Shown here: positions 54,243 to 64,000 of the stretch, one piece after another
Layout of the letters: each line of letters starts with the position of its first letter
Numbering within the stretch: position 1 is the first letter of the stretch
Assembly (NCBI RefSeq): GCF_950295315.1
Contig: NC_080164.1
Span: 6,805,582-6,869,581, forward strand
Source of the DNA: Erinaceus europaeus
Taxonomy: Eukaryota; Chordata; Mammalia; Eulipotyphla; Erinaceidae
DNA: 64,000 nucleotides
Direction: 5' to 3'
Notes under the pieces: generated by a model
What the model was told of the DNA's origin: nothing
Database searches by the model: none
What the model saw: only the letters and a program-made list of their open reading frames with translations
Program-made: the position numbers and the translations under genes

Positions 54243-54295
<53 letters not shown>
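54217..54295 (+). repeat. (AT)n microsatellite with a 10-bp inverted repeat
   Basis: TGACTGATAT (54217-54226) is mirrored by ATATCAGTCA (54236-54245), then about 25 AT units to 54295. The run ends 16 bp from the weak SMC6 donor at 54311. Confidence 0.95.
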
Positions 54296-54296
<1 letters not shown>

Positions 54297-54311
54297 TGAG
54301 TATTTACAAAC

Positions 54312-54413
54312 CTCTTCTCCTTGACTTATCTGCTCTTTTGTTCTTTCTTTCGTTTCCATAATGTATGAATAATCTTCCTTCATTTGTTCAAGTTGGGTTG
54401 CTTTCATGAAGAA
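54312..54413 (-). CDS. SMC6: SMC6 exon (about residues 209-242), head to coiled-coil transition
   Basis: 34 codons: [20 protein letters not shown] followed by [14 protein letters not shown]. The FFMKAT..LEQM motif closes the N-terminal head and the coiled coil starts here. The donor GAG/GTTTGT is weak, and an (AT)n run begins 16 bp beyond it. Confidence 0.97.
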
Positions 54414-54759
54414 CTATATCAACAGGGAAAAAAAAAAAACAGCAGTTCGTAAACTTCCAATTATAAAAAAAAGGCAAAAGAATTTTGTTTCTGAAATCAT
54501 ACAGATCAAAACACAAACTTAAGTTGTACACATAAAAACAAAAGAACCCGTTAATCTACACATCTGTAAAACCGGTTTAAAAAAAATCACGAGAGCAAAC
54601 ACCTTTTGGTGTGATAAATCTTTTTGAAAGCTCATTTTCACTTCTCTTCCTATTCTTTAGGCAAATATGAAAGTGTTCAAATCCTTGATCTAAGTACATC
54701 TTATAATACTTTTCGAATATGAGCCACAGTAATACCACTGCAGTTTACATAACAACCTT

Positions 54760-55205
54760 TTTATGATGGAAGCACTGGAGGCCCCAGGTTCAACCCTGGG
54801 GCTACCACATAGCCAGAGCCCAAGCAGTTAAAAAAAACAAAACAAAACAAAAACTTAAGACCCTCTCTGACCCATCGTGGATGGAGCTAGAAGAAATTAC
54901 GTTAAGTGAGATAAGTCAGAAAGACAAAGATGAGTATGGGATGACCCCACACATAAATAGAAGCTGAGAAAGAACAGAAAGGGAAACTTAAAGAATTTGG
55001 CTGAGTTTGGAGCAGGGCACTAAAGTAAAAATCTCCAAGTGGAGGGTGAGAGTAGATGTTCGGCTTCACTGGGGGCATGAACACAGACCTTTGGTGGCGG
55101 GGTGGGGACTTAGGATAGGCTAGGAAATACCAAACCCATTAAAAAAAATTAGAGTTAAGTTTCAATAGCAGTTAAATATGTTAGCTTCTTAGAGATTTCA
55201 ATAAA
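54760..55205 (+). repeat. SINE-C fragment followed by an L1 3' UTR
   Basis: 54760-54830 CCCCAGGTTCAACCCTGGGG. From 54850: GATGGAGCTAGAAGAAATTA, GTTAAGTGAGATAAGTCAGA, GAGTATGGGATGACCCCACA, the typical L1 3' UTR order. Confidence 0.65.
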
Positions 55206-55469
55206 AGTTTAAAAGTACTGTTTTAAGTATGGCAAACTCTTCCTTTATACTTCCTTAAAGATTAATTTTAAAAATAACAATTTAATCTCTATCAGAAATA
55301 AAAGCCTGGGAAAAAGCAACAATTCATCAAGAAAAATATACTTTCCTTTGAACAATATAAAATATCTCTACAATATTACTTGAATACTCGATATTTATTC
55401 TGGAAGCAAAAGTTGTGCTTGGTACATATACTTAGTGCATTAACATTTTCCTTTTCAGTTAATACTTAC

Positions 55470-55550
55470 TTTGTATTTGTCTCCCTCATTTTTAGACTGC
55501 AAGAACTGTTTGCTCATTTCTTGTGTTAAAACAGAAACTGGGTTATCCAC
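55470..55550 (-). CDS. SMC6: SMC6 exon (about residues 182-208), Q-loop region
   Basis: 27 codons: [20 protein letters not shown] then NEGDKYK. The PVSVLTQE stretch is the Q-loop of the SMC ATPase head; its Gln contacts the catalytic magnesium in this family. Phase 0 on both sides, donor AAA/GTAAGT. Confidence 0.97.
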
Positions 55551-56439
55551 CTGGAACAAACAATAAAAGGGTACTTATTAAAATTTTACCCTAACGCCTT
55601 AAAGACAAATGAGCTAAAATAAATACCACAATCTATGGTGCCATCAAGCAGTCTAAATACTAGTCAAAAAGTTAGAAATTTTTAATGTAACGAAAAATGC
55701 TTTAATATTCCATGATACTAAAATAAAGTCAAAATTAAATAGTCTGTCATTGCAGGGGAGCACAAGCACAAGAACTCTCTAAATAAAGTGCTTTTACTAC
55801 TGAATAGATTAACTTCCCATTCTCTTCACTTGCTGCAAGAAGTATCTCTGGTTAAAAGTTGCAAAGACAATCAGCATGGGAGTCAGCTGATGTGGTTAAC
55901 CTTCCTCTGGTGGCCTGCGGAGTTTGCTAACTACTCAACTAAATAAAAAAAAAGCCAGCCCAGATATTTCTAATCTGAACTATGATGACAAATACTGTTT
56001 TATGTTTCTAGAGTTTCCACTTGTTGTTATTTCTTTACAAAACTATTGTCTAAACAAGTAAAAATACTGAAGTCATTTCTTCTGGAGGGCCAGTCATTTC
56101 AAACAGGCCACTGCCTGAATCAAATTGCCCTGGGTTATGTAGTTAAAGTAACAAGAGCAGCTCAAAGGGCAGCTGGGGAATGTTAAGAACTGTGTGACTC
56201 ATTTCAAAGGAGTCAGGGTCATTTGCTCATTTCTTTCTTTCTTGTCGCTAACAAATGAATTTATGTTAGAAAATAAAGCAGTGGACCCTTTGGAATATAT
56301 CTAAAATAAAATAGACCTACAAGTTTTTTTCCAAAACGGAGACTCCAAATCTTCATCTGCAATATGCTTGCCTTTAGGTTCGTGATTGGTCAACAATTTG
56401 TTCTGCTTTCTATCTTAACTCGTTTTCAGCTACCAGGTT
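55551..56439. other. SMC6 intron stretch, nothing identified
   Basis: AT-rich, no recognised repeat or exon. Confidence 0.4.
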
Positions 56440-56795
56440 CCAGATGCTACCATGATGCCAACTGCACTTCCCTGGGCAGATGACCTCACCATGTGTCCTG
56501 GAGCCTCACTTCCCCAGATCCCTGCCCCACTAGGGAAAGAGAGAGGCAGGCTGGGAGTATGGATCCACCTGCCAACACGCATGTTCAGCGGGGAAGCAAT
56601 GACAGAAGCCAGACCTTCCACTTTCTGCATCCCACAATGACCCTGGGTCCATACTCCCAGAGGGATAAAGAATAGGAAAGCTGTCAGGGGAGGGAATTGG
56701 ATATGGAGCTCTGGTGGTGGGCATTGTGTGGAATTGTACCCCTCTTGTCCTATGGCCTTGTTGATATTTCCATTTTAGAAATAAAAAAAAAAAAG
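56440..56795 (+). repeat. L1 3' end
   Basis: CACCATGTGTCCTGGAGCCT, GGCTGGGAGTATGGATCCAC, GTTCAGCGGGGAAGCAATGA, GTGTGGAATTGTACCCCTCT, A-tail. Close to the copy at 52150. Confidence 0.85.
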
Positions 56796-57430
56796 GCTCA
56801 CAACTATAATGTAGAGAATATCAGCACATGCAAAGCTGCTGCTTCTTTCACCCTCTGTGAAGCAGTGCCTCACTTTGTTACTACACCACAGGTAAAAGCC
56901 AAGTAGACTTTTGGATCTTCTCTTCAAAGACAATAAAACTACATTTGTTTAGTCCTTAAAACTCTTACACATCACCTGTTTCTTATCATATAAGCAGACT
57001 AGACTGGCCTATTTTTATCAGGTCTATAGTACATCTTTCAATTTCACACACATCTTGACTTATTAAAAACATTTTACTCCCAACTCTAGATTTAGCTTCA
57101 TCCAAATTTACATTCTTGTCTATATACCCTTTTGATTCGTTTCTGCAATGGGCTCCCTAGTCCCGTCAGAAATCCAACAACTCTGGAGCTTTCCTTACTG
57201 AGACCCTAGAGCGCACACAACAGCAACAGGAAGGGAAGGGGGGGCGTGGAGGCAAGCCCCATCCCGCACTTCAGGACATTAAACACTCCGCTCTCTTCTT
57301 GGTTACTACTGACCAGCACTGTCCAATGGCAAGAGAATGCATAAAATGCAAGAAAAAAAAAAGGCTAAAATCAATTCTAATAGTATTTCTGTCTCTGCTC
57401 CCCCCCACACACAAGAGAAAAAAAAAAAAA
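56796..57430. other. SMC6 intron stretch, nothing identified
   Basis: Only short A/T runs and a GGGAAGGGGGGGCGTGG patch near 57240. Confidence 0.4.
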
Positions 57431-57518
57431 GGCCACGGGGATCCCAGTGGATCCATCATGCTGGCATTGAGCCCCAATGGTAACTGTGGTGGCAGTCAAG
57501 AAAACAAACAAACAAAAA
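57431..57518 (+). repeat. SINE-A long-form 3' fragment
   Basis: GATCCCAGTGGATCCATCAT, TTGAGCCCCAATGGTAACTG, tail (AAAC)n. Confidence 0.65.
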
Positions 57519-58625
57519 AGTATGTTTTACATTCTCAAAGGAAGTGGGAACTTAAGAGAAACAGGCCTTATGCAACTTTTCACATAATAAAAAATGCCTA
57601 ACACAGCCACATACAGAAGCAACTCCAAACAGCAGCGGTGACGTCCCTACTCAGCACTCAAGTGCCTCTGAAGAAACACCCCGTGGAGACTCCACACAGG
57701 GCAGCTACGAAGTGCAACAGCCCGTCCAGTTTCTCTGCAACTCCTTGAGTCCAGAAACTGTACCGTTAGGCTTTCTGAGCTTAACAAACGGTCCTCCGCG
57801 CTACTCTCAAATATATTTGGGGTATCTGCTTTCCTCAAAGTTTCAGTATTTTTTCTAAATACAAATTTTCAAACTCTGTGCTGTCTGATATATTAAGCTG
57901 CTAGTTTAAGAAACATTTTTCTCTCAGTCTCACCCTTTAGTGTTCAAGAGCCAGACAGGTGCACCTAATGTTTCTTCCACTGGACAACGTTTATCAAGGG
58001 AGTTTTAATGAATGGTTTTTCTCTGAACCCAAGAGGGAATAAGACTCAAACTCCTTTTTCCTTGACAACTAGCTTGGTGTTCTTAATCCCAGAATAAGGC
58101 AGGGTGGCAAGATGAACGAAGTGTTATACCAGCTCAGGAGTGACTGGATCTGAATTCAGGCCTTACCAATAATCACACCAAGATGCCAGTAAATTCCTAT
58201 TTTCAACTATGCAGTAAAAATAAAAAAAAAGCAAGTCTTATCTCCTATAAACATGATCTATAATTCCAAAATATACAGAGAAATGCTTGATCACTGTAAG
58301 AGAAATTTCCTTTGTACAAAGGTTCAGTAACTGAGCTTAGGGAACTATGCTGCTCTTCTAACCAGGACAGGGAGTAAGCGCAACAGCCTCTGTTAACATA
58401 AATTTTAGTGGTGTAGTCGAGATGTCCTTGACTGCTCTCGCAAAACTAAGGTGTTAACACTGTGGACTGAAGATTCCTGTTGAATGCTCTCTAAGGAACC
58501 TCCTATGTTCTTCTTGTGGTCAAATTATTCACAGGTCATTAGAATTTTTGCTCTGTCACAAAGGAGACCACACAGACAAGGAGCTCATCACAGTAATTAT
58601 TCGGAAACACAAATTTAGCGATTAC
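57519..58625. other. SMC6 intron stretch, about 1.1 kb, nothing identified
   Basis: Repeat-poor and AT-rich, between the 57431 fragment and an SMC6 exon. Confidence 0.4.
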
Positions 58626-58687
58626 CTGTATGTTAAAATGATCAAGAATTGCAACCAGCTCTTCTTTCTTAGTAGAAACCACACTGC
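58626..58687 (-). CDS. SMC6: SMC6 exon (about residues 161-181)
   Basis: A short exon of 62 nt encoding (G)SVVSTKKEELVAILDHFNIQ. It opens with two bases of the split Gly codon. Acceptor ACCAG/GC, donor ACAG/GTAAT. Confidence 0.96.
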
Positions 58688-59250
58688 CTGGTTATGGAAA
58701 AAAAAAAAATGACCACATTATTTTTAGGGCAATAATACGAGAAAAAGGAGCCAACTACTTATAAGTAAATACGGTTGCTTTTCATCATTTACCAAGAAAG
58801 GGACCCTGGAATGTGCACATATATATGAGTGAACAGAGATGATGCACAGCTCATGAAAAGTACAAAAAAAAGGGGTAAAAAAAAAAGTGAGAAAAAAGCT
58901 AAATCCAGAGTTGGGAATAAAATGTTTTTAATAAGTCAAGCTGTGTGTGAAATTGAGATATATAGTACAGACCTGATAAAAATACAGACACAGCGAGAGT
59001 ACTTCTCAGACAAGTTCTTGCACCCCCCCCTTCTAGTAACTCTAAACACTCACCTCTTCTTCCTTTATTTTCCCCAACTTTTTGCTGACAATCTGACAGG
59101 AACTATAGGGGCTGGAGGGGAAAAAAGGGCATAGCCAGAGTCCAGCAGACGGAAGCTCTGCTAACCACGGCTTCACTGCAGACGGTCTTGTGTTGAACAA
59201 CTAGATGCGGGGCTCAGGAAGCAGCACAGGGTTCCACTCAACAGATTTCT

Positions 59251-59538
59251 TTGTATGTTATTTTTTTAATATTTATTTATTTTCCCTGTTGTTGCCCTTG
59301 CTGTTTATTATTATTGTTGTTATTGATGTCGTCATTGTTGGATAGGACAGAGAGAAATGGAGAGAGGAGGGCAAGACAGAGAGGGGAGAGAGAAAGACAG
59401 ACACCTGCAGACCTGCTTCACCACCTGTGAAGCGACTCCCCTGCAGGTGGGGAGCCGGGGGCTCGAACCGGGATCTTTACACCAGTCCTTGCACTTTGCG
59501 CCACGTGCGCTTAACCCACTGCGCTACCGCCCAGCTCC
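59251..59538 (-). mobile_element. SINE-A with 14-bp target duplication, nested in an older SINE
   Basis: Flanked by CTCAACAGATTTCT at 59237-59250 and 59539-59552, identical. The host is a degenerate SINE-C (59205-59640; CCCCAGGTTTAACCGCTATC, GGGCTGAGCAACAATTGCTC). Confidence 0.94.
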
Positions 59539-59812
59539 CTCAACAGATTTCTATTCCTGGGCACCAGAGGCCCCAGGTTTAACCGCTATCAGCACCGTAA
59601 GACAGGGCTGAGCAACAATTGCTCTTGAGGCAAACAAAGACAAAACCTTCAACTACGTGTAGTGTATGTTTGCACAATCATACATGCAACTCATCAGTTC
59701 AAAGAGATCACCTGGAAGTAGAGAACAATGTCCCTTCAGGGAACAGCCACGCAATCGCTTAATTGGATATTTACTGCTATTTCTATGAAGTGAAGACAAG
59801 AGCCAGACAAAC

Positions 59813-59949
59813 CGGATTCACTTTTCAGCTTGTAAGAACGACTCCCGTCCATGCTGATGTGCTGCTGCACGACTATGGAGTCACCGTACACGTTTGCCCG
59901 GTAGGCGTCGTCTCCTCGGTTCCTTAAGGTGATGGAGATATCTGCCGAG
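59813..59949 (-). CDS. SMC6: SMC6 exon (about residues 115-161), N-terminal head
   Basis: Encodes [20 protein letters not shown] and continues to [10 protein letters not shown]. This belongs to the N-terminal ATPase lobe, after Walker A. The acceptor is TTCAG/C and the donor CCG/GTTTGTC, a weak site with T at +3. The 137 nt start with one base of a split Asn codon and end with one base of a split Gly. Confidence 0.96.
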
Positions 59950-60789
59950 CTGAAGCAACAAGCTTGATTACATCACACTCACAGGCGGTGCGGTAACAGA
60001 GGCTAAAACCTCCAAGAAGCTTAGCCAGTTCTCCTCAGCAGCCGCCAGCTGACAAAGCACTTACTATACAGGAGAATGCTAGAGATAATAATCAAGCAGA
60101 AAACAAAGCTGCGAGTTAAGAGAAGCTTAAAAATACTGACTACTCTATCCACATAAGAAATACCACTTTGGTCCAAAAAGCATTTAAAATGTAGCTGCTA
60201 TCAAGGCTGCAAGCAGTGTGTAATTAGCAATAGACTATCTGGGTGCTCCAGTATGGTGAGAAGCATCGTGCTGACAGCAGGACTCTAAGAGTGATAAAAC
60301 CTTATGGCCACAGACTAACATTTTTTTTCTGAGAGGACTATAATCAAAGTGAGAAACTTTAAGTTTTCAATCACCTAGTGATAAAAATGAAGTAATATGA
60401 CCTACAACCTTAAAGTATTACGGATATTACAGAAGAATTATTTTTAAGGGTTTAAATCGAGTTTATTTTTCTACTCTATTATTAGAGAAAGACTTAGTGG
60501 AAAAACACACAAATGTTAATGGAAGATATTCATGAGTATATACTTATAAGCTTTCCTTGGATATAAAAAGACAGTATTTTTCTCTAGTTAAAATGAATGT
60601 TTGCTAAAATAGAAAATTCCTTTAATGCAAAATTCCTTTAATTAGTACACTTAAATAAAATTAACGGAACAAATCTGTTTTCATGAATTTGTAACCATAC
60701 CCCTGAAATTGTTCCCATTTGCAGGAGGAAATGGAGAAAAGATTCAAGCTGAACAACACTGTAAACTGATACTATAATAAAAATCCCCA
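59950..60789. other. SMC6 intron stretch, nothing identified
   Basis: AT-rich. The next upstream SMC6 exon (Walker A) is not here. Confidence 0.4.
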
Positions 60790-60905
60790 AGGCTGGGGAA
60801 ATAGCATAATGGTTCTGCAAAAGACTTTCATGCCTGAGGCGCTGAGGTCCCAAGTTTAATCTCCAGCACTACTGCCAGAGCTGAGCAGTGCTCTGACATC
60901 TTTTT
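60790..60905 (+). repeat. SINE-C
   Basis: GGCTGGGGAAATAGCATAAT, GTCCCAAGTTTAATCTCCAG, CAGAGCTGAGCAGTGCTCTG. Confidence 0.85.
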
Positions 60906-61071
60906 CTTTCTGCATTTCTTATTAAGGTAAACAAAACATTCAATAAAAATACCTAGGTGTCTGTTCAATCTCCACATCTCCTGCCACTCTGCAAGTGACT
61001 TATCAGCAGTGTCGAAACTTGTCAGTCCTCCAGAGAGTAATCTAAGCATAGAAAACGGACACTGGCCTAGT

Positions 61072-61215
61072 TGAGGTGCTTAAATATCCAAGTTCAAGCG
61101 CTCGCTCCCCACCTCCAAGGGGAAAGCTTCACAAGCGGTGAAACAATGCCACAGGTGTCTCTTTCTCCCTCCTTTCTCTCAATTAAAAGAGAAAGAGAGA
61201 GAGAGATATGATGCC
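61072..61215 (+). repeat. SINE-B, 5'-truncated
   Basis: CCAAGTTCAAGCGCTCGCTC, GGGGAAAGCTTCACAAGCGG, tail with (GA)n. Confidence 0.75.
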
Positions 61216-61380
61216 GAGACCAATTCTCCTTTTTAGAAATTAATATGTGTAAAAGACAGCAAAATCCAAATAAGGTCTATGGTCTAATACTGTACTAAAG
61301 ATAACTGCAAGCTTTGGTAAAGGTTTTAAATTATTTCAAAGATGCAGATAGTTACGGGAAACTGGATCAAAAGTATAAAG

Positions 61381-61625
61381 AGCAGGTGGCACGAAGCGCA
61401 AGGACCGGCGGAAGGATCCCGGTTTGAGGCCCCGGCTCCCCACCTGCAGGGGAGTCCCTTCACAGGTGGTGAAGCAGGTCTGCAGGTGTCTGTCTTTCTC
61501 TCCCCCTCTCTGTCTTCCCTTCCTCTCTCCATTTCTCTCTGTCCTATCCAACAAGAACGACAACAATAATAACTACAACAATAAAACAACAAGGGCAACA
61601 AAAGGGAATAAATACATATTTTTAA
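61381..61625 (+). mobile_element. SINE-A, 5'-truncated, with 12-bp target duplication
   Basis: Flanked by AAAAGTATAAAG at 61369-61380 and 61626-61637. It begins AGCAGGTGGCACGAAGCGCA, lacking the first 30 or so bases. Confidence 0.93.
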
Positions 61626-61696
61626 AAAAGTATAAAGAAGACTATTCTTGTACAACATTTCTGTAAGCGTAAAATCATTTTAAAATGAAGGTTCTT

Positions 61697-61815
61697 AAAC
61701 TCAAAGGGGGGTTAGAGTGTCATATGGAAAACTGAGAAACGTTACACATATTCCAAATACTGTACTATACTGCCGACTGTAAACCATTAACCGCCCCCTG
61801 CCCACCCCGATAAGG
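61697..61815 (+). repeat. R1 family copy
   Basis: CATATGGAAAACTGAGAAAC, CTGCCGACTGTAAACCATTA, ACCGCCCCCTGCCCACCCCG. Confidence 0.7.
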
Positions 61816-63639
61816 GGGTGGGGACACCTCAAAGTAAGACAGAACCAAGTCCAGAGACGATGATTCACTAGACTCCAGCTCTGAGGTCCCTGGGACTGCA
61901 GAAGCAGACCTGGGGCACAGCATGGAGCGGGGGAAAGTCTGCAGGGGCTACAGAGAAGCAGAACCACACAGATGAGCTGCAAGGAAACTCCCTATGCAGG
62001 CTTGACAGACAGACCCTGGGAGATACTGGCAGGGAGTCAAAAGCACAAGAATACTCCTTCATGGACCGCAAGACAGCAAGACTTAAATACTTACACACAA
62101 AGGCAGTAAGGAGCACTTAGCTAATGACTAAGAGCTCACCGCTCGAGAGAGAGAGAGAGAGAGAGACATTCACACACCTTAAACAATGTAAGGCGTGCGT
62201 GTGCATGTGTGTGGGGGCGGAAATAGAAATATAATCAGACAAGGAGGGAGGGGAGGGTGACGGAGAGGGTATACTGAAATGCTGGCAACAAGGATGTAAG
62301 GAAGATGGAAATGAGAGCGGACACAGCTGTACAAAGATATAGGAGACATAGGAAAGAAAGAGCCAGAGCCAGAGATACTGAGTTCGGAGACCCAAATGCA
62401 TGTCCTGCTCCCAAGACACACATTCCTGTACCTTTATAACAAGGCTCCCTTTTCCAAAGTTACCGAGTGTGTTCGTGTGTGTAGTTTAATAAGGTTGACA
62501 GATGTGTTTATTTAAGACAGATGTGTCCCTGAAAAGTTACAATTAAAGGTTTTTTGTTTTGTTTTCTTTAAAGCTCAGGTCGATTCTAACAGCCATTCAA
62601 GGCTGAAAATCATTAACTACAGTGGATTAGAGGGTTGCCACCTGGTCTATAATGGGAAGTAAAATTTATTTTACCCCATCAGCTAATCTGATTACCACAT
62701 CTGAAGTGAATATATCTCATGGAGACATTCAAAGCATCAGCTGACTACATATATTTGCTTTCCAAATTATCAAACAAGCCTCTTCCCCCGCCCCTTCAGA
62801 ACAAGTTTCTAACAGGTGCACCCTTCACCTCTCCAGGTCGCTTTTTCTTCTCTCCTGCTGGCAGAGACGGAGCACCATGTGGAGCAGCTGCTGCTGTCAC
62901 AGCACTTCTGATGATGTGCTGGGGGGGGGGGGGGGGTCAAGGCTGGAATGCAGCACTGGAGGCACTGGCCTGACCTGCCTGGCTCGGGCCCTCACAAGCC
63001 TCTGGGCTAGCAAACCTCTAGTCTACTCCCTTTGTTCTGCTGCTCCTTGCACTGGGAGCCTACAGTAGGAACTTCATGGCACTGTTATCCGGTTGCTGTA
63101 TGAAGTTAATAAAGTAGAAAAGCAGAACGGCCTTCTAACAGTTGCTCAAGTCATCTGCGCTAGGAGACAGGGATGACTAGGGGGAAAACTAACTGCTGCT
63201 TCTTCACCGTAGTGGCACGGCAGACGGAACGCCCAGCGTCTGCGCTGGGGGGACAGGAAGGCTCAACGAGCTAATTCTATAAAGATCCTGATGACAGAAT
63301 CACGGTCACTAAAACCAGAAATTTACAGCGACTAAATGCTTTCTATAAGGAAGAGGAACAGCCATTGTAAAAGCTGTTTTTAGCCACCTTCTCAGGCATG
63401 GCCAGCTGAAAGGGAGCAAAGCTCAGGTTAAACCTTTTAAGTGTCAGTAACTCCCACTTCAAAGGATATTATGGCTTGAGACTCCTCTGTGCAGGAGGGT
63501 GCTATGCTGACACCAGGGGGGAGTCACACAGCACCAGGGGGAGCTCTGGCACTGTGCCGTCTTCCTCTCTGAATGGAAGAGTCGGTCTGGAAACGGTGAA
63601 GCTGTGCCTGCATGAGCGACTCACTCCAAGATAAAAAGC
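61816..63639. other. SMC6 intron stretch with low-complexity tracts, no exon seen
   Basis: Contains (GA)n at 62139-62166 and a G-run at 62919-62935. I searched both strands by eye for the Walker A exon (GNNGSGKS) and did not find it. Confidence 0.4.
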
Positions 63640-63775
63640 AGGCTGAAGGTGGTGCCGTGGCATCTCAAGCATGAGGTCCCAAGTTTGATCCTTGCTATCC
63701 CATATGCTGTAGTGATGCTGATTCTGCCTCACTCTCTCCTCTCTCCATCTTTAATAAATAAAAAATAAATCTCTA
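63640..63775 (+). repeat. SINE-D
   Basis: GCATGAGGTCCCAAGTTTGA, GCTGTAGTGATGCTGATTCT, tail TTTAATAAATAAAAAATAAA. Confidence 0.8.
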
Positions 63776-63935
63776 AGTAAAATGACAGGTGTTCCCATCT
63801 ATGGACAGCTGTGTCCTCAAGAGTTGATAATTTGCATAAAGTAGCCACCTTTATTCAGTTTTTACAAAAAAAAAAAAAAATACTCCAAGGATGAGTTTGA
63901 AAGGAAGCTTCAGCTTCGGTTCATATATTCCTCAA

Positions 63936-63937
<2 letters not shown>

Positions 63938-63997
<60 letters not shown>
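63938..63997 (+). repeat. (TG)n microsatellite
   Basis: About 30 TG units reaching the window end. Confidence 0.97.
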
Positions 63998-63998
<1 letters not shown>

Positions 63999-64000
63999 GG

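Larger units (their letters stand above)
14848..59949 (-). other. SMC6: SMC6 gene, 3' part: 23 coding exons with introns
   Basis: SMC6 pairs with SMC5 as the ATPase core of the SMC5/6 complex, which works in the nucleus in homologous-recombination repair, replication-fork stability and silencing of extrachromosomal DNA. The 23 exons listed separately join in frame into about 975 residues and match SMC6 throughout: end of the N-terminal head, long coiled coil, hinge, return coiled coil, then the C-terminal head with signature and Walker B motifs. The first base at 59949 completes a codon near residue 115 of the roughly 1090-residue protein. The start codon and Walker A exons lie beyond 64000. 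All introns are GT-AG. Residue numbers in the exon entries assume human-like numbering. No frameshift or internal stop was found, so the gene looks intact. Confidence 0.97.

Noticed and set aside
59950..64000. Search for the SMC6 Walker A exon
   Set aside because: No - strand segment encodes GNNGSGKS or the following GLGG stretch. The exon must be outside the window.

Overview
The window is nuclear DNA of a placental mammal, very probably a hedgehog (Erinaceus or a close relative). Two protein genes show directly that it is mammalian. The species call rests on repeat content: dense tRNA-derived SINEs with the tract CACCTGCAGGGGAGTCGCTTC and a (CAA)/(TAA)-rich tail, which I know from hedgehog genomes. 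This is inference. A RepeatMasker run or a BLAST search against Erinaceus would settle it.

Genes. The last coding exon of VSNL1 (visinin-like 1, a neuronal calcium sensor) lies on the + strand at 5902-6099, with a 3' UTR of about 1 kb ending near an AATAAA at 7131. From 14848 to 59949 the - strand carries the last 23 coding exons of SMC6, a subunit of the SMC5/6 genome-maintenance complex. I traced every exon by hand. All have AG/GT borders, all phases agree, and together they encode about 975 residues with no frameshift or stop, from roughly residue 115 to the C-terminus. The Walker A exons must lie beyond 64000. The two genes converge tail to tail, as they do in human 2p24. The 6-7 kb between them holds only repeats and unassigned sequence.

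Repeats fill most of the rest. Family names here are mine. SINE-A has the GGGAGTCGGGCGGTAGCGC head and (CAA)n(TAA)n tail; its long form adds a block containing GGAGCAGTGGATTC. SINE-B has the GGGCCGGGTGGTGGCGCACC head and ends in ATAAATAAAG. SINE-C is short and contains GATAGCATAATGGTTATGC. SINE-D contains GCATGAGGTCCTGAGTTCGA. SINE-E is an older, degenerate tRNA-like group. There are also L1 3' ends, a short 3'-end family (R1), solo LTRs and microsatellites.

Points worth a second look. (1) A 136-bp foldback element at 22587-22722 has TG...CA ends and a 6-bp target duplication, and looks like a palindromic retroviral-type insertion. (2) Two successive SINE-A insertions at the 5' splice site of an SMC6 exon (16930) have left three copies of the splice-donor sequence. 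(3) A solo LTR (34458-34917) carries a near-perfect 5' half of tRNA-Gly in its sense strand. (4) A solo LTR is inserted inside a SINE with a clean 6-bp duplication. (5) There is a GGGCGTGGT minisatellite, a 94-bp trimer next to an L1 3' end, and an (AT)n run 16 bp from a weak SMC6 donor. I see no new protein-coding system, CRISPR array or functional RNA gene.
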